Positions 15,285 through 24,939 of a stretch of 64,000 nucleotides of DNA are shown in pieces. The DNA comes from Algoriphagus machipongonensis (GTDB lineage Bacteria; Bacteroidota; Bacteroidia; Cytophagales; Cyclobacteriaceae). The stretch spans positions 248,001 to 312,000 of the forward strand of contig NZ_CM001023.1 in the NCBI RefSeq assembly GCF_000166275.1, read 5' to 3'. The first letter of the stretch is position 1; each line of letters begins with the position of its first letter. The position numbers were made by a program, and so were the translations under genes. The notes under the pieces were generated by a model, which worked only from the letters and a program-made list of their open reading frames with translations, was not told the origin of the DNA and made no database searches.

Positions 15285-15307
15285 AGAGCCGGATTTCCGG
15301 TCTTTTC
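15285..15307 (-). promoter_or_regulatory. Terminator-like hairpin in the leader of the MazG-like gene
   Basis: Read on the minus strand, ACCGGAAATCCGG (stem CCGGA/TCCGG region) is followed by CTCTTTTTC, just 24 nt before the ATG. No gene ends here on that strand, so it sits in the 5' leader and could be an attenuator; it may also be incidental. Confidence 0.35.
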
Positions 15308-15423
15308 ATCGGTTTTATGATTCTCATTCCTATGATTTGGATAAATAGGCTTGTCGAATGATTTTCTAAAGTCCACTGATGGAAATATAGAAGTCCATCA
15401 ATTTTGTCGTTTTTGAAAACCCT

Positions 15424-15444
15424 AATCAGACAATAAGTCTGATT
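15424..15444. promoter_or_regulatory. Inverted repeat between dapF and the MazG-like gene
   Basis: AATCAGAC-AATAA-GTCTGATT is a perfect 8-bp inverted repeat with a 5-nt centre in the divergent promoter region. It may be an operator; the regulator is unknown. A hairpin role is the alternative. Confidence 0.5.
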
Positions 15445-15524
15445 TTGTGACAAGTTGATTATGTTTGCATTCTTAATGGCAGTTGGTTGAGTTTTTGAAC
15501 CTAAGAATGTTAAGCAAAAAATCC

Positions 15525-16298
15525 ATGGAAATTACATTTTACAAATACCAAGGAACCGGGAATGATTTTGTCATGATTGATGACAGAAAAGAAAATTTTG
15601 ATGCAGGTGATTTAGCCTTGGTGTCTAAGATTTGTGATCGGAAGTTTGGAGTGGGAGCAGATGGATTGATTCTTATCAGGAATCATAAGGACTATGATTT
15701 TGAGATGATCTATTTCAATGCTGATGGTTCCCAAAGCATGTGTGGAAATGGAGCCAGATGTGCAGTAGCATTTTCCGCTTTTTTAGAAATCATCAGCGAC
15801 AAAACCCAATTTCTTGCGATTGATGGTCCACATGAAGCTATTATTCAAGATGGATTGGTTCAGTTACTAATGGGTGATGTGGAAAAGATTGAGGAGAAAG
15901 CAGAAGACTATTTTGTGAATACAGGTTCCCCGCATCATGTACGGATGGTAAGTAAGATTTCGGATTATCCGGTTTTTGATGAAGGAAAATCTGTTCGATA
16001 CGATGAAATGTATGCTCCTGCAGGAACCAACGTAAATTTTGTGGAGCCTATTTCAAAAGAAGAAATATACGTTCGGACTTACGAGCGCGGAGTTGAAAAT
16101 GAGACTTTGTCTTGTGGAACGGGCGTTACGGCCTGTGCTTTGGTTTATGCTAAAGATCAGGATAAAGCAGAAATAAAAATTAATACCCTTGGGGGCAAGT
16201 TATCCGTTAGATTTACCGCTGGCCAAACTGGTGGTTTTCAAGATATATGGTTAATAGGTCCTGCCGAACAGGTATTTACTGGGAAGATTAAAATTTAA
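15525..16298 (+). CDS. dapF: Diaminopimelate epimerase
   Basis: Converts LL- to meso-diaminopimelate for lysine and peptidoglycan synthesis. The protein is 257 residues from the chosen ATG, where MEITFYKYQGTGNDFVMID matches the family N-terminus; the longer frame starting with TTG at 15483 adds an unsupported 14 residues. The two catalytic cysteines are seen in SMCGNGARC (about residue 72) and LSCGTGVTACA (about residue 196). Transcribed alone, upstream of secA with a 99-nt gap. Confidence 0.96.
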   Translation: MEITFYKYQGTGNDFVMIDDRKENFDAGDLALVSKICDRKFGVGADGLILIRNHKDYDFEMIYFNADGSQSMCGNGARCAVAFSAFLEIISDKTQFLAIDGPHEAIIQDGLVQLLMGDVEKIEEKAEDYFVNTGSPHHVRMVSKISDYPVFDEGKSVRYDEMYAPAGTNVNFVEPISKEEIYVRTYERGVENETLSCGTGVTACALVYAKDQDKAEIKINTLGGKLSVRFTAGQTGGFQDIWLIGPAEQVFTGKIKI

Positions 16299-16309
16299 AA
16301 TGAAATAAG

Positions 16310-16334
16310 TACATCCGGAACACTTCGGGATGTA
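16310..16334 (+). terminator. Possible terminator after dapF
   Basis: TACATCC and GGATGTA form a 7-bp stem with an 11-nt loop between dapF and secA. The T-tail is weak, so read-through to secA is possible. Confidence 0.35.
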
Positions 16335-16397
16335 TTATCAATTGTAATAAAAAGGGCTTAATTTTAGAGCCCGTTTTGAGAATCACATTCATTCGAC

Positions 16398-19300
16398 ATG
16401 TTAGACATATTAGCAAAAGGACTCGCAAAAGTATTCGGAACGAAGTCCGATAGAGATATAAAGGAGTTATCTCCAAAAGTAGAAGTCATCAATAAAATCT
16501 TTGTCAGCCTTGCCTCAATCTCAGATGATGAGTTGAGAGGGAAAACTGATGAAATCAGAGCGATCATTAATGAGCGATTAAAATCTATTGACGATAAAAT
16601 CGGGAAAATCAGAGTTCAGATTAATGAATTACCTGCCAATGCGATTCATCAAAAAGATCAATTGTTCAATGAAATTGACCAACTGGAGAAAGAAAGAGAT
16701 GAGTCTTTAGAGGAAGTATTGCAGGAGGTTATGCCTACGGCTTTTGCTGTGATCAAAGAAACTGCACGCAGGTTTAAAGAAAACAAGCAATTGCGAGTTA
16801 CAGCTTCTCTTCACGACAGAGAGCTTGCTGCTACCAAGCAAAATGTTGAGATTGATGGAGATCATGCTATTTGGCATAATAAATGGCTAGCCGCAGGCAC
16901 TGAAGTAGTCTGGGACATGGTTCATTACGATGTGCAGCTAATCGGTGGTATGGTTTTACACAATGGTAAAATTGCCGAGATGGCGACAGGTGAAGGTAAA
17001 ACATTGGTTTCTACCCTTCCTGCCTATCTAAACGCTTTGGCAGGTCGAGGAGTACATATCGTTACGGTCAATGATTACCTGGCAAAACGAGATTCCGAAT
17101 GGAATGCCCCACTTTTTCAATTCCATGGTTTATCAGTCGATTGTATTGATAAATACCAGCCTAATTCCGAAGGTAGAAAGAAAGCTTACGGAAGTGATAT
17201 CGTCTATGGTACCAATAACGAATTTGGCTTTGATTATCTAAGAGATAATATGGCGCGTGATGGAGGAGATTTGGTTCAGGGCAAACATCATTTTGCTATG
17301 ATTGATGAGGTCGATTCTGTATTGATTGATGATGCCAGAACACCTTTGATTATATCCGGTCCGGTTCCAAAAGGGGATGTTCATGAATTTGATGACATGA
17401 AGCCTCGAGTAGCCACTTTGGTAGATGAGCAAAGAAAGTTAGTACAGGGATATTTATCTTCTGCTAAAAAGCAGATAGCAGATGGCAATGAAAAAGAGGG
17501 TGGTTTAGCCTTGTTTAGAGCATTTAGAGGAATGCCTAAGTATAAGCCATTGATTAAATATCTATCTGAGCCTGGTATTCGAGTGATCTTACAGAAAACC
17601 GAAAATTTTTATCTCCAGGATAATAAGCGGAATATGCCAGAGGCTGATGAGCCGCTAATGTTTACCATTGATGAAAAAACCAATGTAGTTGATTTGACGG
17701 ATCGTGGTATTGATATCATGACCACTAAAAATGAAAATGCTGAATTTTTCATTTTACCAGATATTGGAGAAGTCATCGCAGATCTTGAGAAAGATGAAAC
17801 GGTAGATGACAAGGAGAAGCTTATTCGTAAGGAAGAAGTAATCAAGGATTATGGTGTAAAAGCACAAAGGATTCATACCGTCAATCAGCTTTTGAAAGCT
17901 TATTGTATGTTTGAGCGTGACACGGAGTACATCATTGTGGATGGCAAGGTGAAGATCGTGGATGAGCAAACAGGTCGTGTGATGGAAGGACGTAGATATT
18001 CTGACGGCTTGCACCAGGCAATTGAAGCGAAGGAAAATGTGAAGGTGGAGGATGCCACACAAACTTACGCCACCATTACCTTACAGAACTACTTTAGGAT
18101 GTACCACAAGCTTGCAGGTATGACCGGTACTGCTGAGACCGAAGCAGGTGAGTTCTGGGAAATTTATAAGTTGGACGTAGTAGTAATTCCTACGAATAGA
18201 GTCATTCAAAGAGCGGATAAAGAAGATAAAGTTTATAAAACTGTTCGTGAGAAATTCAATGCTGTTGTTGATGAAATTAACGAATTGGTAGCAGCAGGAA
18301 GACCTGTACTAGTAGGTACGACCTCTGTAGAAATATCCGAAGTATTGAGTAGGATGTTGACTTTGAAGAAAATTCCACACCAGGTATTGAATGCAAAACA
18401 GCATGCGAAGGAAGCAGATGTGGTAGCAATGGCTGGTAATTCAGGTACAGTAACTATTGCCACCAACATGGCAGGTAGAGGTACTGATATTAAACTTTCA
18501 CCAGAGTCTAAAAAGGCGGGTGGTTTGGCCATTATCGGTACAGAAAGACATGAGTCTAGACGAGTGGATAGACAGTTGAGAGGTCGTGCAGGTCGTCAGG
18601 GTGATGTGGGATCTTCACAGTTCTTTGTGTCTTTGGAAGATAGTTTGATGAGACTTTTTGGATCAGACAGAATCGCCAAATTGATGGATAGAATGGGGCT
18701 GGAAGAAGGAGAGGTAATTCAGCATAGTATGATTACCAAATCCATCGAAAGAGCTCAGAGAAAGGTTGAGGAAAATAACTTTGGTACGAGAAAGAGACTT
18801 CTTGAATACGATGATGTGATGAATTCACAGAGAGAGGTCGTTTATAAAAGAAGAAAGAATGCACTGAAAGGTGATCGTCTGGAGCTGGATATCTTGAATA
18901 TCATGTATGATGTTTGCGAAAGCAATATCGAAATGGGTAAATCCAGTGGTGAGGTTGAAGATTTAAGAATGAATATTTTCACTTCTTTAGGCCTAGATTT
19001 CCAGATTTCTGAAAGTGATCTTAAAACAAAGGATGCTCAAACCCTGACTCAGGAACTATATGAAGCAGCCTATGAAAGTTATAAGAAGAAGAATGAGATG
19101 ATTATGAGCACAGCGCTTCCGATCTTCAAAAGAGTTCAGGAAGAGAGAGGTGCTACTGTGAAAGATATCATGGTTCCAATTTCAGATGGTATCAAGCAGA
19201 TCGGGGTCGTGGTGAATCTGGAAAAAATGATTGAAAATGAAGGTCGTGAATTGGTCAGATCCATCGAAAAAAATGTGACTTTGGCGATCATTGATCAAAA

Positions 19301-19775
19301 CTGGAAAGAGCACCTACGCGACATGGATGACTTAAAGCAGTCTGTGCAAAATGCCGTTTACGAGCAGAAAGATCCACTTTTGATTTATAAGTTTGAGGCA
19401 TTCGAAATGTTCAAGCGTTTCATTGGTAAACTGAATGAGGATGTGATATCCTTTATTTCCAGAGCAGATTTGCCAAAGCAAGATCCAAGTGAAGTTCATG
19501 CAGCGCAAGCTCCAAAAGCGCCTGTTCAACAGGGTCAGGCCAGCAAAGAAGAAGTTTCCAGTACCTTAAATCCTGGTGCTAATCGTGCGGCAGCAGCGGC
19601 GGCATCTGCTGGAAGACCAGCTCCTCAGGTTGTTGCTCCAAGAAAGTCGGAGAAAACCTATGGTAGAAATGACCGTGTTTCTGTACAGTATACCAATGGC
19701 ACTACCAAGTCAGATGTCAAGTATAAAAGTGTAGAGCAGGACTTACAAGAAGGTAAATGTGTTATCATCGAATAA
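16398..19775 (+). CDS. secA: Preprotein translocase ATPase SecA
   Basis: Motor of the Sec protein-export pathway. It is 1125 residues, long compared with about 900 in proteobacteria but usual for Bacteroidota. Visible parts are Walker A MATGEGKTLVS (about 195-205), DEVDSVLIDDARTPLI (about 302-317), the TNMAGRGTDIKL helicase motif and RQLRGRAGRQGD. The C-terminus has an Ala/Pro/Gln-rich linker (about residues 1040-1090) and ends in KCVIIE; the zinc-binding CxCx8CH tail is absent, so SecB binding through it is not expected. Confidence 0.98.
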   Translation: MLDILAKGLAKVFGTKSDRDIKELSPKVEVINKIFVSLASISDDELRGKTDEIRAIINERLKSIDDKIGKIRVQINELPANAIHQKDQLFNEIDQLEKERDESLEEVLQEVMPTAFAVIKETARRFKENKQLRVTASLHDRELAATKQNVEIDGDHAIWHNKWLAAGTEVVWDMVHYDVQLIGGMVLHNGKIAEMATGEGKTLVSTLPAYLNALAGRGVHIVTVNDYLAKRDSEWNAPLFQFHGLSVDCIDKYQPNSEGRKKAYGSDIVYGTNNEFGFDYLRDNMARDGGDLVQGKHHFAMIDEVDSVLIDDARTPLIISGPVPKGDVHEFDDMKPRVATLVDEQRKLVQGYLSSAKKQIADGNEKEGGLALFRAFRGMPKYKPLIKYLSEPGIRVILQKTENFYLQDNKRNMPEADEPLMFTIDEKTNVVDLTDRGIDIMTTKNENAEFFILPDIGEVIADLEKDETVDDKEKLIRKEEVIKDYGVKAQRIHTVNQLLKAYCMFERDTEYIIVDGKVKIVDEQTGRVMEGRRYSDGLHQAIEAKENVKVEDATQTYATITLQNYFRMYHKLAGMTGTAETEAGEFWEIYKLDVVVIPTNRVIQRADKEDKVYKTVREKFNAVVDEINELVAAGRPVLVGTTSVEISEVLSRMLTLKKIPHQVLNAKQHAKEADVVAMAGNSGTVTIATNMAGRGTDIKLSPESKKAGGLAIIGTERHESRRVDRQLRGRAGRQGDVGSSQFFVSLEDSLMRLFGSDRIAKLMDRMGLEEGEVIQHSMITKSIERAQRKVEENNFGTRKRLLEYDDVMNSQREVVYKRRKNALKGDRLELDILNIMYDVCESNIEMGKSSGEVEDLRMNIFTSLGLDFQISESDLKTKDAQTLTQELYEAAYESYKKKNEMIMSTALPIFKRVQEERGATVKDIMVPISDGIKQIGVVVNLEKMIENEGRELVRSIEKNVTLAIIDQNWKEHLRDMDDLKQSVQNAVYEQKDPLLIYKFEAFEMFKRFIGKLNEDVISFISRADLPKQDPSEVHAAQAPKAPVQQGQASKEEVSSTLNPGANRAAAAAASAGRPAPQVVAPRKSEKTYGRNDRVSVQYTNGTTKSDVKYKSVEQDLQEGKCVIIE

Positions 19776-19786
19776 TCTAAGAATTT

Positions 19787-20332
19787 ATGAGAGCTTTTTG
19801 GGTAGTCGGATTAATAGCAATAATTGCTACAGGTTGTAAATCCAGCAAATCAGGAACAAATGGGGCTGCTACCTATGCGAGCTACCAAGAAAACTTGACG
19901 GCCTCTTTGCCGGTTTATCCTGACTATGAAGCTGAGTTGGCAAAGCAAAATACCAGCAATACGGAAAGCTCCGTAAAAACAGTTGATTCTGACTTAGATC
20001 AAGTAATCACAGGTCTTTACGAGAAGAATTTGGAAGAGCCATATTTCAATGGTTATTCCGTATTGATCTACTCTGGAATCGACCGGACAAAAGCATTTGA
20101 AACCCAAGAAGAATTAGCGGAAAACTTCCCTGATATCAAGGCAGAAATGCAATACCAAGAACCTCGCTACTTATTGAAAGTGGGGAAATTTAATTATAAA
20201 ATTGAGGCTCAAAAGAGCTTTTCACTGATCAAATCGCAGTTTCCCACAGCAAGGATAATTCAAGACAGATTTCAGAGAAAAGAGTACGAAGCCCCGGAAA
20301 TCCTAGATTCGAATGTTGAAGGACAAAATTAA
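19787..20332 (+). CDS. SPOR-like domain lipoprotein
   Basis: A 181-residue protein with a lipoprotein signal (LIAIIATGC, lipobox Cys at about residue 17). The C-terminal half (GYSVLIYSGIDRTKAFETQEEL, then PRYLLKVGKFNYKIEAQKSFSLIKSQFPTARII) has the repeated beta-alpha pattern of SPOR domains, which bind denuded peptidoglycan strands at division sites in characterised proteins. It follows secA by 11 nt and overlaps the next gene by 20 nt, so cotranscription is likely. The specific role is unknown. Confidence 0.75.
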   Translation: MRAFWVVGLIAIIATGCKSSKSGTNGAATYASYQENLTASLPVYPDYEAELAKQNTSNTESSVKTVDSDLDQVITGLYEKNLEEPYFNGYSVLIYSGIDRTKAFETQEELAENFPDIKAEMQYQEPRYLLKVGKFNYKIEAQKSFSLIKSQFPTARIIQDRFQRKEYEAPEILDSNVEGQN

Positions 20333-21503
20333 GTCGCTTGCAAAAGCCTATAAAGAAGAAGTAATCGGGAATAGAAGGCATTTACATGCCAATCCTGAGC
20401 TTTCCTATTCTGAATTTAAGACTGCAGCTTTTGTAAAAGAAAAACTCCAATCGATGGGGATTACTGAGATTGAGCAAAAAGCGAATACAGGCTGGGCTGC
20501 TTTGATCAAAGGAAAAAATCCAGATAAAAAAGTCGTTGCCCTTCGTGCAGATATGGATGCACTACCTATTATCGAAGCCAATGACGTTCCTTATAAATCT
20601 CAAAATGAAGGGGTGATGCATGCCTGTGGGCATGATGCACACACAGCTTCTTTATTGGGAGCAGCAAAAATTTTAAACGAAGTCAAGGAAGATTTTGAAG
20701 GGACGATAAAATTGATTTTCCAACCAGGAGAAGAGGTGGTTCCAGGTGGAGCTTCTTTGATGATTAAAGATAAAGTTTTAGAAAACCCTAAGCCTGCTGG
20801 AATTATTGGACAGCATGTGATGCCATTTATAGATGCTGGTAAAGTAGGTTTCAGAAAGGGAATCTATATGGCCAGTGCAGATGAAATTTATGTCACAGTC
20901 AAAGGAAAAGGAGGCCATGGGGCAATGCCCGAAACCCTGATTGATCCTGTATTGATTGCTTCGCATATGATTGTTGCTTTGCAGCAGGTGGTGAGTCGAG
21001 CAGCTAGTCCAAAAATTCCTTCTGTGCTTTCTTTTGGGAAAGTAGAAGCTTTGGGAGCAACCAATGTCATCCCTAATGAAGTAAAGATTCAGGGTACTTT
21101 TAGGACTTTGAATGAAGAATGGAGAGCAAAGGCCCATGAAAAAATGCTTCAAATTGCCCATGGTATCGTAGAAGGTATGGGTGGAAAGTTGGATTTCGAA
21201 ATTAGAAAAGGATATCCTTTCCTTCAAAATGACCCTGAATTAACCGATAGATCTCAAAATGCGGCGATCGAATATTTGGGTAAGGAGAATGTATTAGATC
21301 TCGATATTTGGATGGCTGCAGAAGACTTTGCTTACTATTCTCAGGAGATCAATGGTTGTTTTTATAGACTAGGGACAAGAAATGAATCTAAAGGAATTAC
21401 TTCTGGTGTTCATACTCCGACCTTCGATATTGATGAGGAATCTTTAGAAATTGGTTCTGGATTGATGGCTTGGCTAGCAGTTTCAGAATTGCATAATTCT
21501 TAA
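20313..21503 (+). CDS. M20 family amidohydrolase/peptidase
   Basis: A 396-residue zinc metallohydrolase of the hippurate hydrolase/IAA-amino acid hydrolase group. The metal site motif MHACGHDAHTASLLG occurs at about residues 102-116, with FQPGEEVVPGGASLMI (about 137) and WMAAEDFAYY (about 332). The start overlaps the SPOR-like gene by 20 nt. It has no signal peptide and is probably cytoplasmic. Substrate is not determinable. Confidence 0.9.
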   Translation: MLKDKIKSLAKAYKEEVIGNRRHLHANPELSYSEFKTAAFVKEKLQSMGITEIEQKANTGWAALIKGKNPDKKVVALRADMDALPIIEANDVPYKSQNEGVMHACGHDAHTASLLGAAKILNEVKEDFEGTIKLIFQPGEEVVPGGASLMIKDKVLENPKPAGIIGQHVMPFIDAGKVGFRKGIYMASADEIYVTVKGKGGHGAMPETLIDPVLIASHMIVALQQVVSRAASPKIPSVLSFGKVEALGATNVIPNEVKIQGTFRTLNEEWRAKAHEKMLQIAHGIVEGMGGKLDFEIRKGYPFLQNDPELTDRSQNAAIEYLGKENVLDLDIWMAAEDFAYYSQEINGCFYRLGTRNESKGITSGVHTPTFDIDEESLEIGSGLMAWLAVSELHNS

Positions 21504-21561
21504 CATTCCCGTTTCTTTTCTTTTTGATTTTCCACTTAGTTTTGCACTATACTTTTGAGAT

Positions 21562-22335
21562 ATGAAAATCAACAAATTTCTTACGTTAACTGTAGCATTT
21601 ACATTGACGCTATCCCAGGCTTTTGCTTGGGGACAGATTGGTCATTATCTAATTGGATATATGGCAGGACAACAATTAAAAAGATCTGCCAGAAAAAATG
21701 TGGAGCGGGTTTTATACCCCATGTCCATCGGTCGTAGTGGCACTTGGATGGATGAAATAAAATCAGACAAACGATACGACTATGCTTATTCCTGGCATTA
21801 TTTGACCAGTAAGCATGGTGAGTATGATCCTCATCTGCAGGAAGAGGGTGGTGATGCCTATGAGGCTATCAATCGGATTAAGGAAGAATTAAAATCTGGA
21901 AATTTAAATCCTACTGAAGAAGCAGAAAAATTAAAAATGTTGATTCATATGGTGGAGGATATTCATCAACCTCTGCATGTGGGAACTGGAGAAGATAGAG
22001 GTGGAAATGATGTGAAGCTGGAATATTTTTGGCAATCTTCTAATCTACATTCCGTTTGGGATTCTGGTATGATTGATCGATGGTCCATGTCTTATACAGA
22101 AATTGGAGATGAACTAATGAGAAGGCTCACTCCAGAGATGGAAGATCAATACAGAGAAGGCAGTATGGAGGATTGGCTTCAAGAGGCAGTGGATGCCAGA
22201 CCACTCGTTTATAAAATACCTGAGAACAGGAAATTATCTTATAACTATGATTATGCCGTTCGTCCTTTGCTTGAGGAGCGCTTAATTGCGGCAAGTGTAA
22301 GATTAGCCCAGATTTTAGAAGAAATCTACGGTTAA
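21562..22335 (+). CDS. S1/P1 nuclease family protein
   Basis: A 257-residue secreted nuclease. A signal peptide (about residues 1-22, ending AFA) precedes WGQIGHYLIGYMA, where the N-terminal Trp and His ligate zinc in this family. HMVEDIHQPLHVG (about 132-144) carries further zinc ligands. It likely degrades RNA and single-stranded DNA in the periplasm or outside. A TACTTTTG -7-like element ends only 4 nt before the ATG, so the message may have almost no leader. Confidence 0.92.
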   Translation: MKINKFLTLTVAFTLTLSQAFAWGQIGHYLIGYMAGQQLKRSARKNVERVLYPMSIGRSGTWMDEIKSDKRYDYAYSWHYLTSKHGEYDPHLQEEGGDAYEAINRIKEELKSGNLNPTEEAEKLKMLIHMVEDIHQPLHVGTGEDRGGNDVKLEYFWQSSNLHSVWDSGMIDRWSMSYTEIGDELMRRLTPEMEDQYREGSMEDWLQEAVDARPLVYKIPENRKLSYNYDYAVRPLLEERLIAASVRLAQILEEIYG

Positions 22336-22413
22336 TTTATCAGATATTTTCTATAATAATAGTGAGCGAAAAAGACATTTTTATATATTTAAAATGTTTA
22401 CGCTTAAAGATTA

Positions 22414-24273
22414 ATGTCCCGTTTACTTTTTCTAGGATTTATCCTGTTATTTAATGTACCCTTTTTATTCTCACAGACTTTAAGAGAGAGGCTTGGTCGT
22501 ACGTATGTAAATTCTGATTCTGTTGAGATTATTTTTGAATTGGAAAAGGAGAACCTCTTCAATGCGAATGATAGCGGAGTTTATTGGTTTTTTGTAGCTG
22601 AAAAATACAATCGAGAATTTGAAAATGACCTGGCCACTGAAACCTTTCTTAAAAGTGCAGAACTTTTAAATCCCAGCGAATCAAGTGACTTAATAAGCCT
22701 TTGTTATATTCGATTAAACCGTCTGGAAGCCACTTCAGGAAATTGGGATCAGGCCCTATTTTATTCCCAGAAAGGTCTTGAAAATGCCACAGCAGCTCTG
22801 GATAGTAATTATATGGGCTATGCCTTGCTGGATATTTCCGTAGTATATCACGACATGGAAGATTATGCCCGAGGAGTGGAATACGGTAAGAGAGCCTACG
22901 AATTACTCAACGAATTTACTGAGGCAAGACCCACTTTTAAAGCATTTGCTTTGAATGCCATAGGGATAAATTTTGATGATTGGGATAAACCAGATTCAGC
23001 ACTTTTTTATCATTATAAAGTCCTGGAAAATATTGATGAGCTGGATAGTTTAAGAGTCAGTTTTACTTTCAACAATATTGGCAACACACTCCTGAAACAG
23101 AAAAAGTATCAAGAGGCTAAATCCTGGTTGGAAACATCTGTGAATCTCAATATGAAGGATCAGAATAGCTATAGCTTGGCGGCTAACTATACTAACCTGG
23201 CTACCATTGCCTATAAAACAGGAAACTTTCCCCATGCTCAGGTGATGATGGATTCTGCTTATAAATATGTGGAGCTAAGTGGGTCAACAGAAAAACAGAG
23301 AGACTACCTATATGAGCAATATGGTTTCCATAAAGCCAAAGGAGACCTTATCAAATCGATGGATTATTTGGAAGAGTATGTTGTCATAAAAGATTCAATT
23401 TTTAAAGAAGAACGTATAAGAACATTAGGAGAACTCGAGACAAAATATCAAGTAGAAACAAAAGAAAGGGAGCTCGCTGAGTCAAGAGCGGCTTTGGCAG
23501 AAAATGAGCTTTTGGTTAAAAGCCGAAACAACCAGTTATTACTATTGCTACTTCTAGGTTTAGTGGCATTTGGGCTAGGGTTTTTCTTTTACTACCGTCA
23601 AAAAAATAGGAATAGGCATTTACAGCAGGAGGCAAAACTTCAAGCAATTTTTGCCGAGCAAGAAACCCAAAAGAGGCTACATGAGCAAAGAGATAGAATT
23701 TCTACCGATTTGCATGATAATATTGGAGCGCAACTAACCTTTATTATTTCCTCTTTGAATAATTTAAAATTTGGAAATCTTAGCTCAGAATTAATGGGGC
23801 AAAAAATAGATCAAATTTCTGGATTTACTGTGGAGACCATAAATGAACTTAGGGACACTATTTGGGCAATGAATAAGGATCATATTAGCGTAGAAGATAT
23901 TGAAGGAAGGCTTGCCAATTTGATTTCTAAGGCAAATGATTCTTTTCCAAACGTTGATTTTAAGCTTGAAATTGATGCTGCTGTTGATAAAAAACTGTTA
24001 CTGAACTCCATGGAAGGCATGAATTATTTTAGGGTTGTTCAGGAAGCTATTAATAACGCATTGAAACATTCAAAAGCCAGTGAGATTGCAATTTCTATTT
24101 CTCAAAATAGGGGTAAAATAAAAATCTGTGTTTCAGATAATGGAGTCGGTATCTCAAAGAATGGAAATCTCGGAAACGGCTTGGGTAATATGAGAAACAG
24201 GGCAGATCGAATCAGTAGGGAGCTCTCTATTAAATCTGAAATGGGACAGGGAACAGAGATATGTATATTTTAA
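22414..24273 (+). CDS. TPR-containing sensor histidine kinase (NarX/LiaS-type HisKA_3)
   Basis: A 619-residue membrane kinase. After a signal-like N-terminus come tetratricopeptide-type helices (about residues 60-320). A coiled-coil stretch leads into a transmembrane segment near 372-393 (LLLLLLLGLVAFGLGFFFYY). The HisKA_3 phospho-acceptor is in DRISTDLHDNIGAQL (about 427-441), followed by an HATPase domain with QEAINNALKHSKAS and DNGVGIS. It is followed 13 nt later by its likely cognate response regulator. Signal unknown; the TPR domain is placed outside the cytoplasm. Confidence 0.9.
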   Translation: MSRLLFLGFILLFNVPFLFSQTLRERLGRTYVNSDSVEIIFELEKENLFNANDSGVYWFFVAEKYNREFENDLATETFLKSAELLNPSESSDLISLCYIRLNRLEATSGNWDQALFYSQKGLENATAALDSNYMGYALLDISVVYHDMEDYARGVEYGKRAYELLNEFTEARPTFKAFALNAIGINFDDWDKPDSALFYHYKVLENIDELDSLRVSFTFNNIGNTLLKQKKYQEAKSWLETSVNLNMKDQNSYSLAANYTNLATIAYKTGNFPHAQVMMDSAYKYVELSGSTEKQRDYLYEQYGFHKAKGDLIKSMDYLEEYVVIKDSIFKEERIRTLGELETKYQVETKERELAESRAALAENELLVKSRNNQLLLLLLLGLVAFGLGFFFYYRQKNRNRHLQQEAKLQAIFAEQETQKRLHEQRDRISTDLHDNIGAQLTFIISSLNNLKFGNLSSELMGQKIDQISGFTVETINELRDTIWAMNKDHISVEDIEGRLANLISKANDSFPNVDFKLEIDAAVDKKLLLNSMEGMNYFRVVQEAINNALKHSKASEIAISISQNRGKIKICVSDNGVGISKNGNLGNGLGNMRNRADRISRELSIKSEMGQGTEICIF

Positions 24274-24286
24274 TGTATTTTTTGGG

Positions 24287-24937
24287 ATGAAGATTAAAAT
24301 TGCGATTGCTGAGGATAATAACTTTTTGCTACAAGCAATATTGGAAAAGCTGTCCTTATTTAAGGAAATTAACGTGAAGTTTACAGCTTACAATGGGCTT
24401 GAGCTTTTGGAGCAGCTGGAAAAAGATTCCAATATTGATTTGATCCTTATGGACATTGAAATGCCAAAAATGAATGGAATCGAAGCTGTGGAGCTTGTTT
24501 CAAAGAAGTATCCGCAGATCAAAACGATCATGTTGACCGTCTTTGATAATGATGAGTATATTTTTAAAGCTGTCCAGGCTGGAGCAAATGGATACTTTCT
24601 TAAGGAAGTGGACCCAACAACTCTTTTCAAAGGAATAAAGGAAACACTTGAAGGTGGAGCAGCCATGACTCCATCTGTAGCTTTAAAAACCCTGAAACTT
24701 CTCAGAAACCCTCCAAATTTTGAAGAACCAAAGGAGGAAATAACTTTGACCAAAAGAGAGGTTGAAATCCTTGAGCAAACTTCAAAAGGTTTGAATTACA
24801 ACCAGATAGGGGAAAACTTATTTATTTCTCCAAAAACAGTACGAAAGCACATTGAGAACATCTACCATAAACTGCAGGTTCATAGTAAATTGGAAGCAGT
24901 TCAAAAGGCTGTAAAAAATCGAATTATAGAGGGTTGA
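24287..24937 (+). CDS. NarL/FixJ-type response regulator
   Basis: A 216-residue two-domain regulator. The receiver domain has the acidic pair in AIAEDN (about 5-10), phospho-acceptor Asp in LILMDIEMPKMNG (about 53-65) and Lys in FLKEVD (about 105). The C-terminal LuxR-type HTH (about 150-210) has LTKREVEILEQTSKGLNY and SPKTVRKHIENIYHKL. It lies 13 nt after the TPR kinase and is convergent with dsbD with 2 nt between stops. Confidence 0.93.
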   Translation: MKIKIAIAEDNNFLLQAILEKLSLFKEINVKFTAYNGLELLEQLEKDSNIDLILMDIEMPKMNGIEAVELVSKKYPQIKTIMLTVFDNDEYIFKAVQAGANGYFLKEVDPTTLFKGIKETLEGGAAMTPSVALKTLKLLRNPPNFEEPKEEITLTKREVEILEQTSKGLNYNQIGENLFISPKTVRKHIENIYHKLQVHSKLEAVQKAVKNRIIEG

Positions 24938-24939
24938 TT

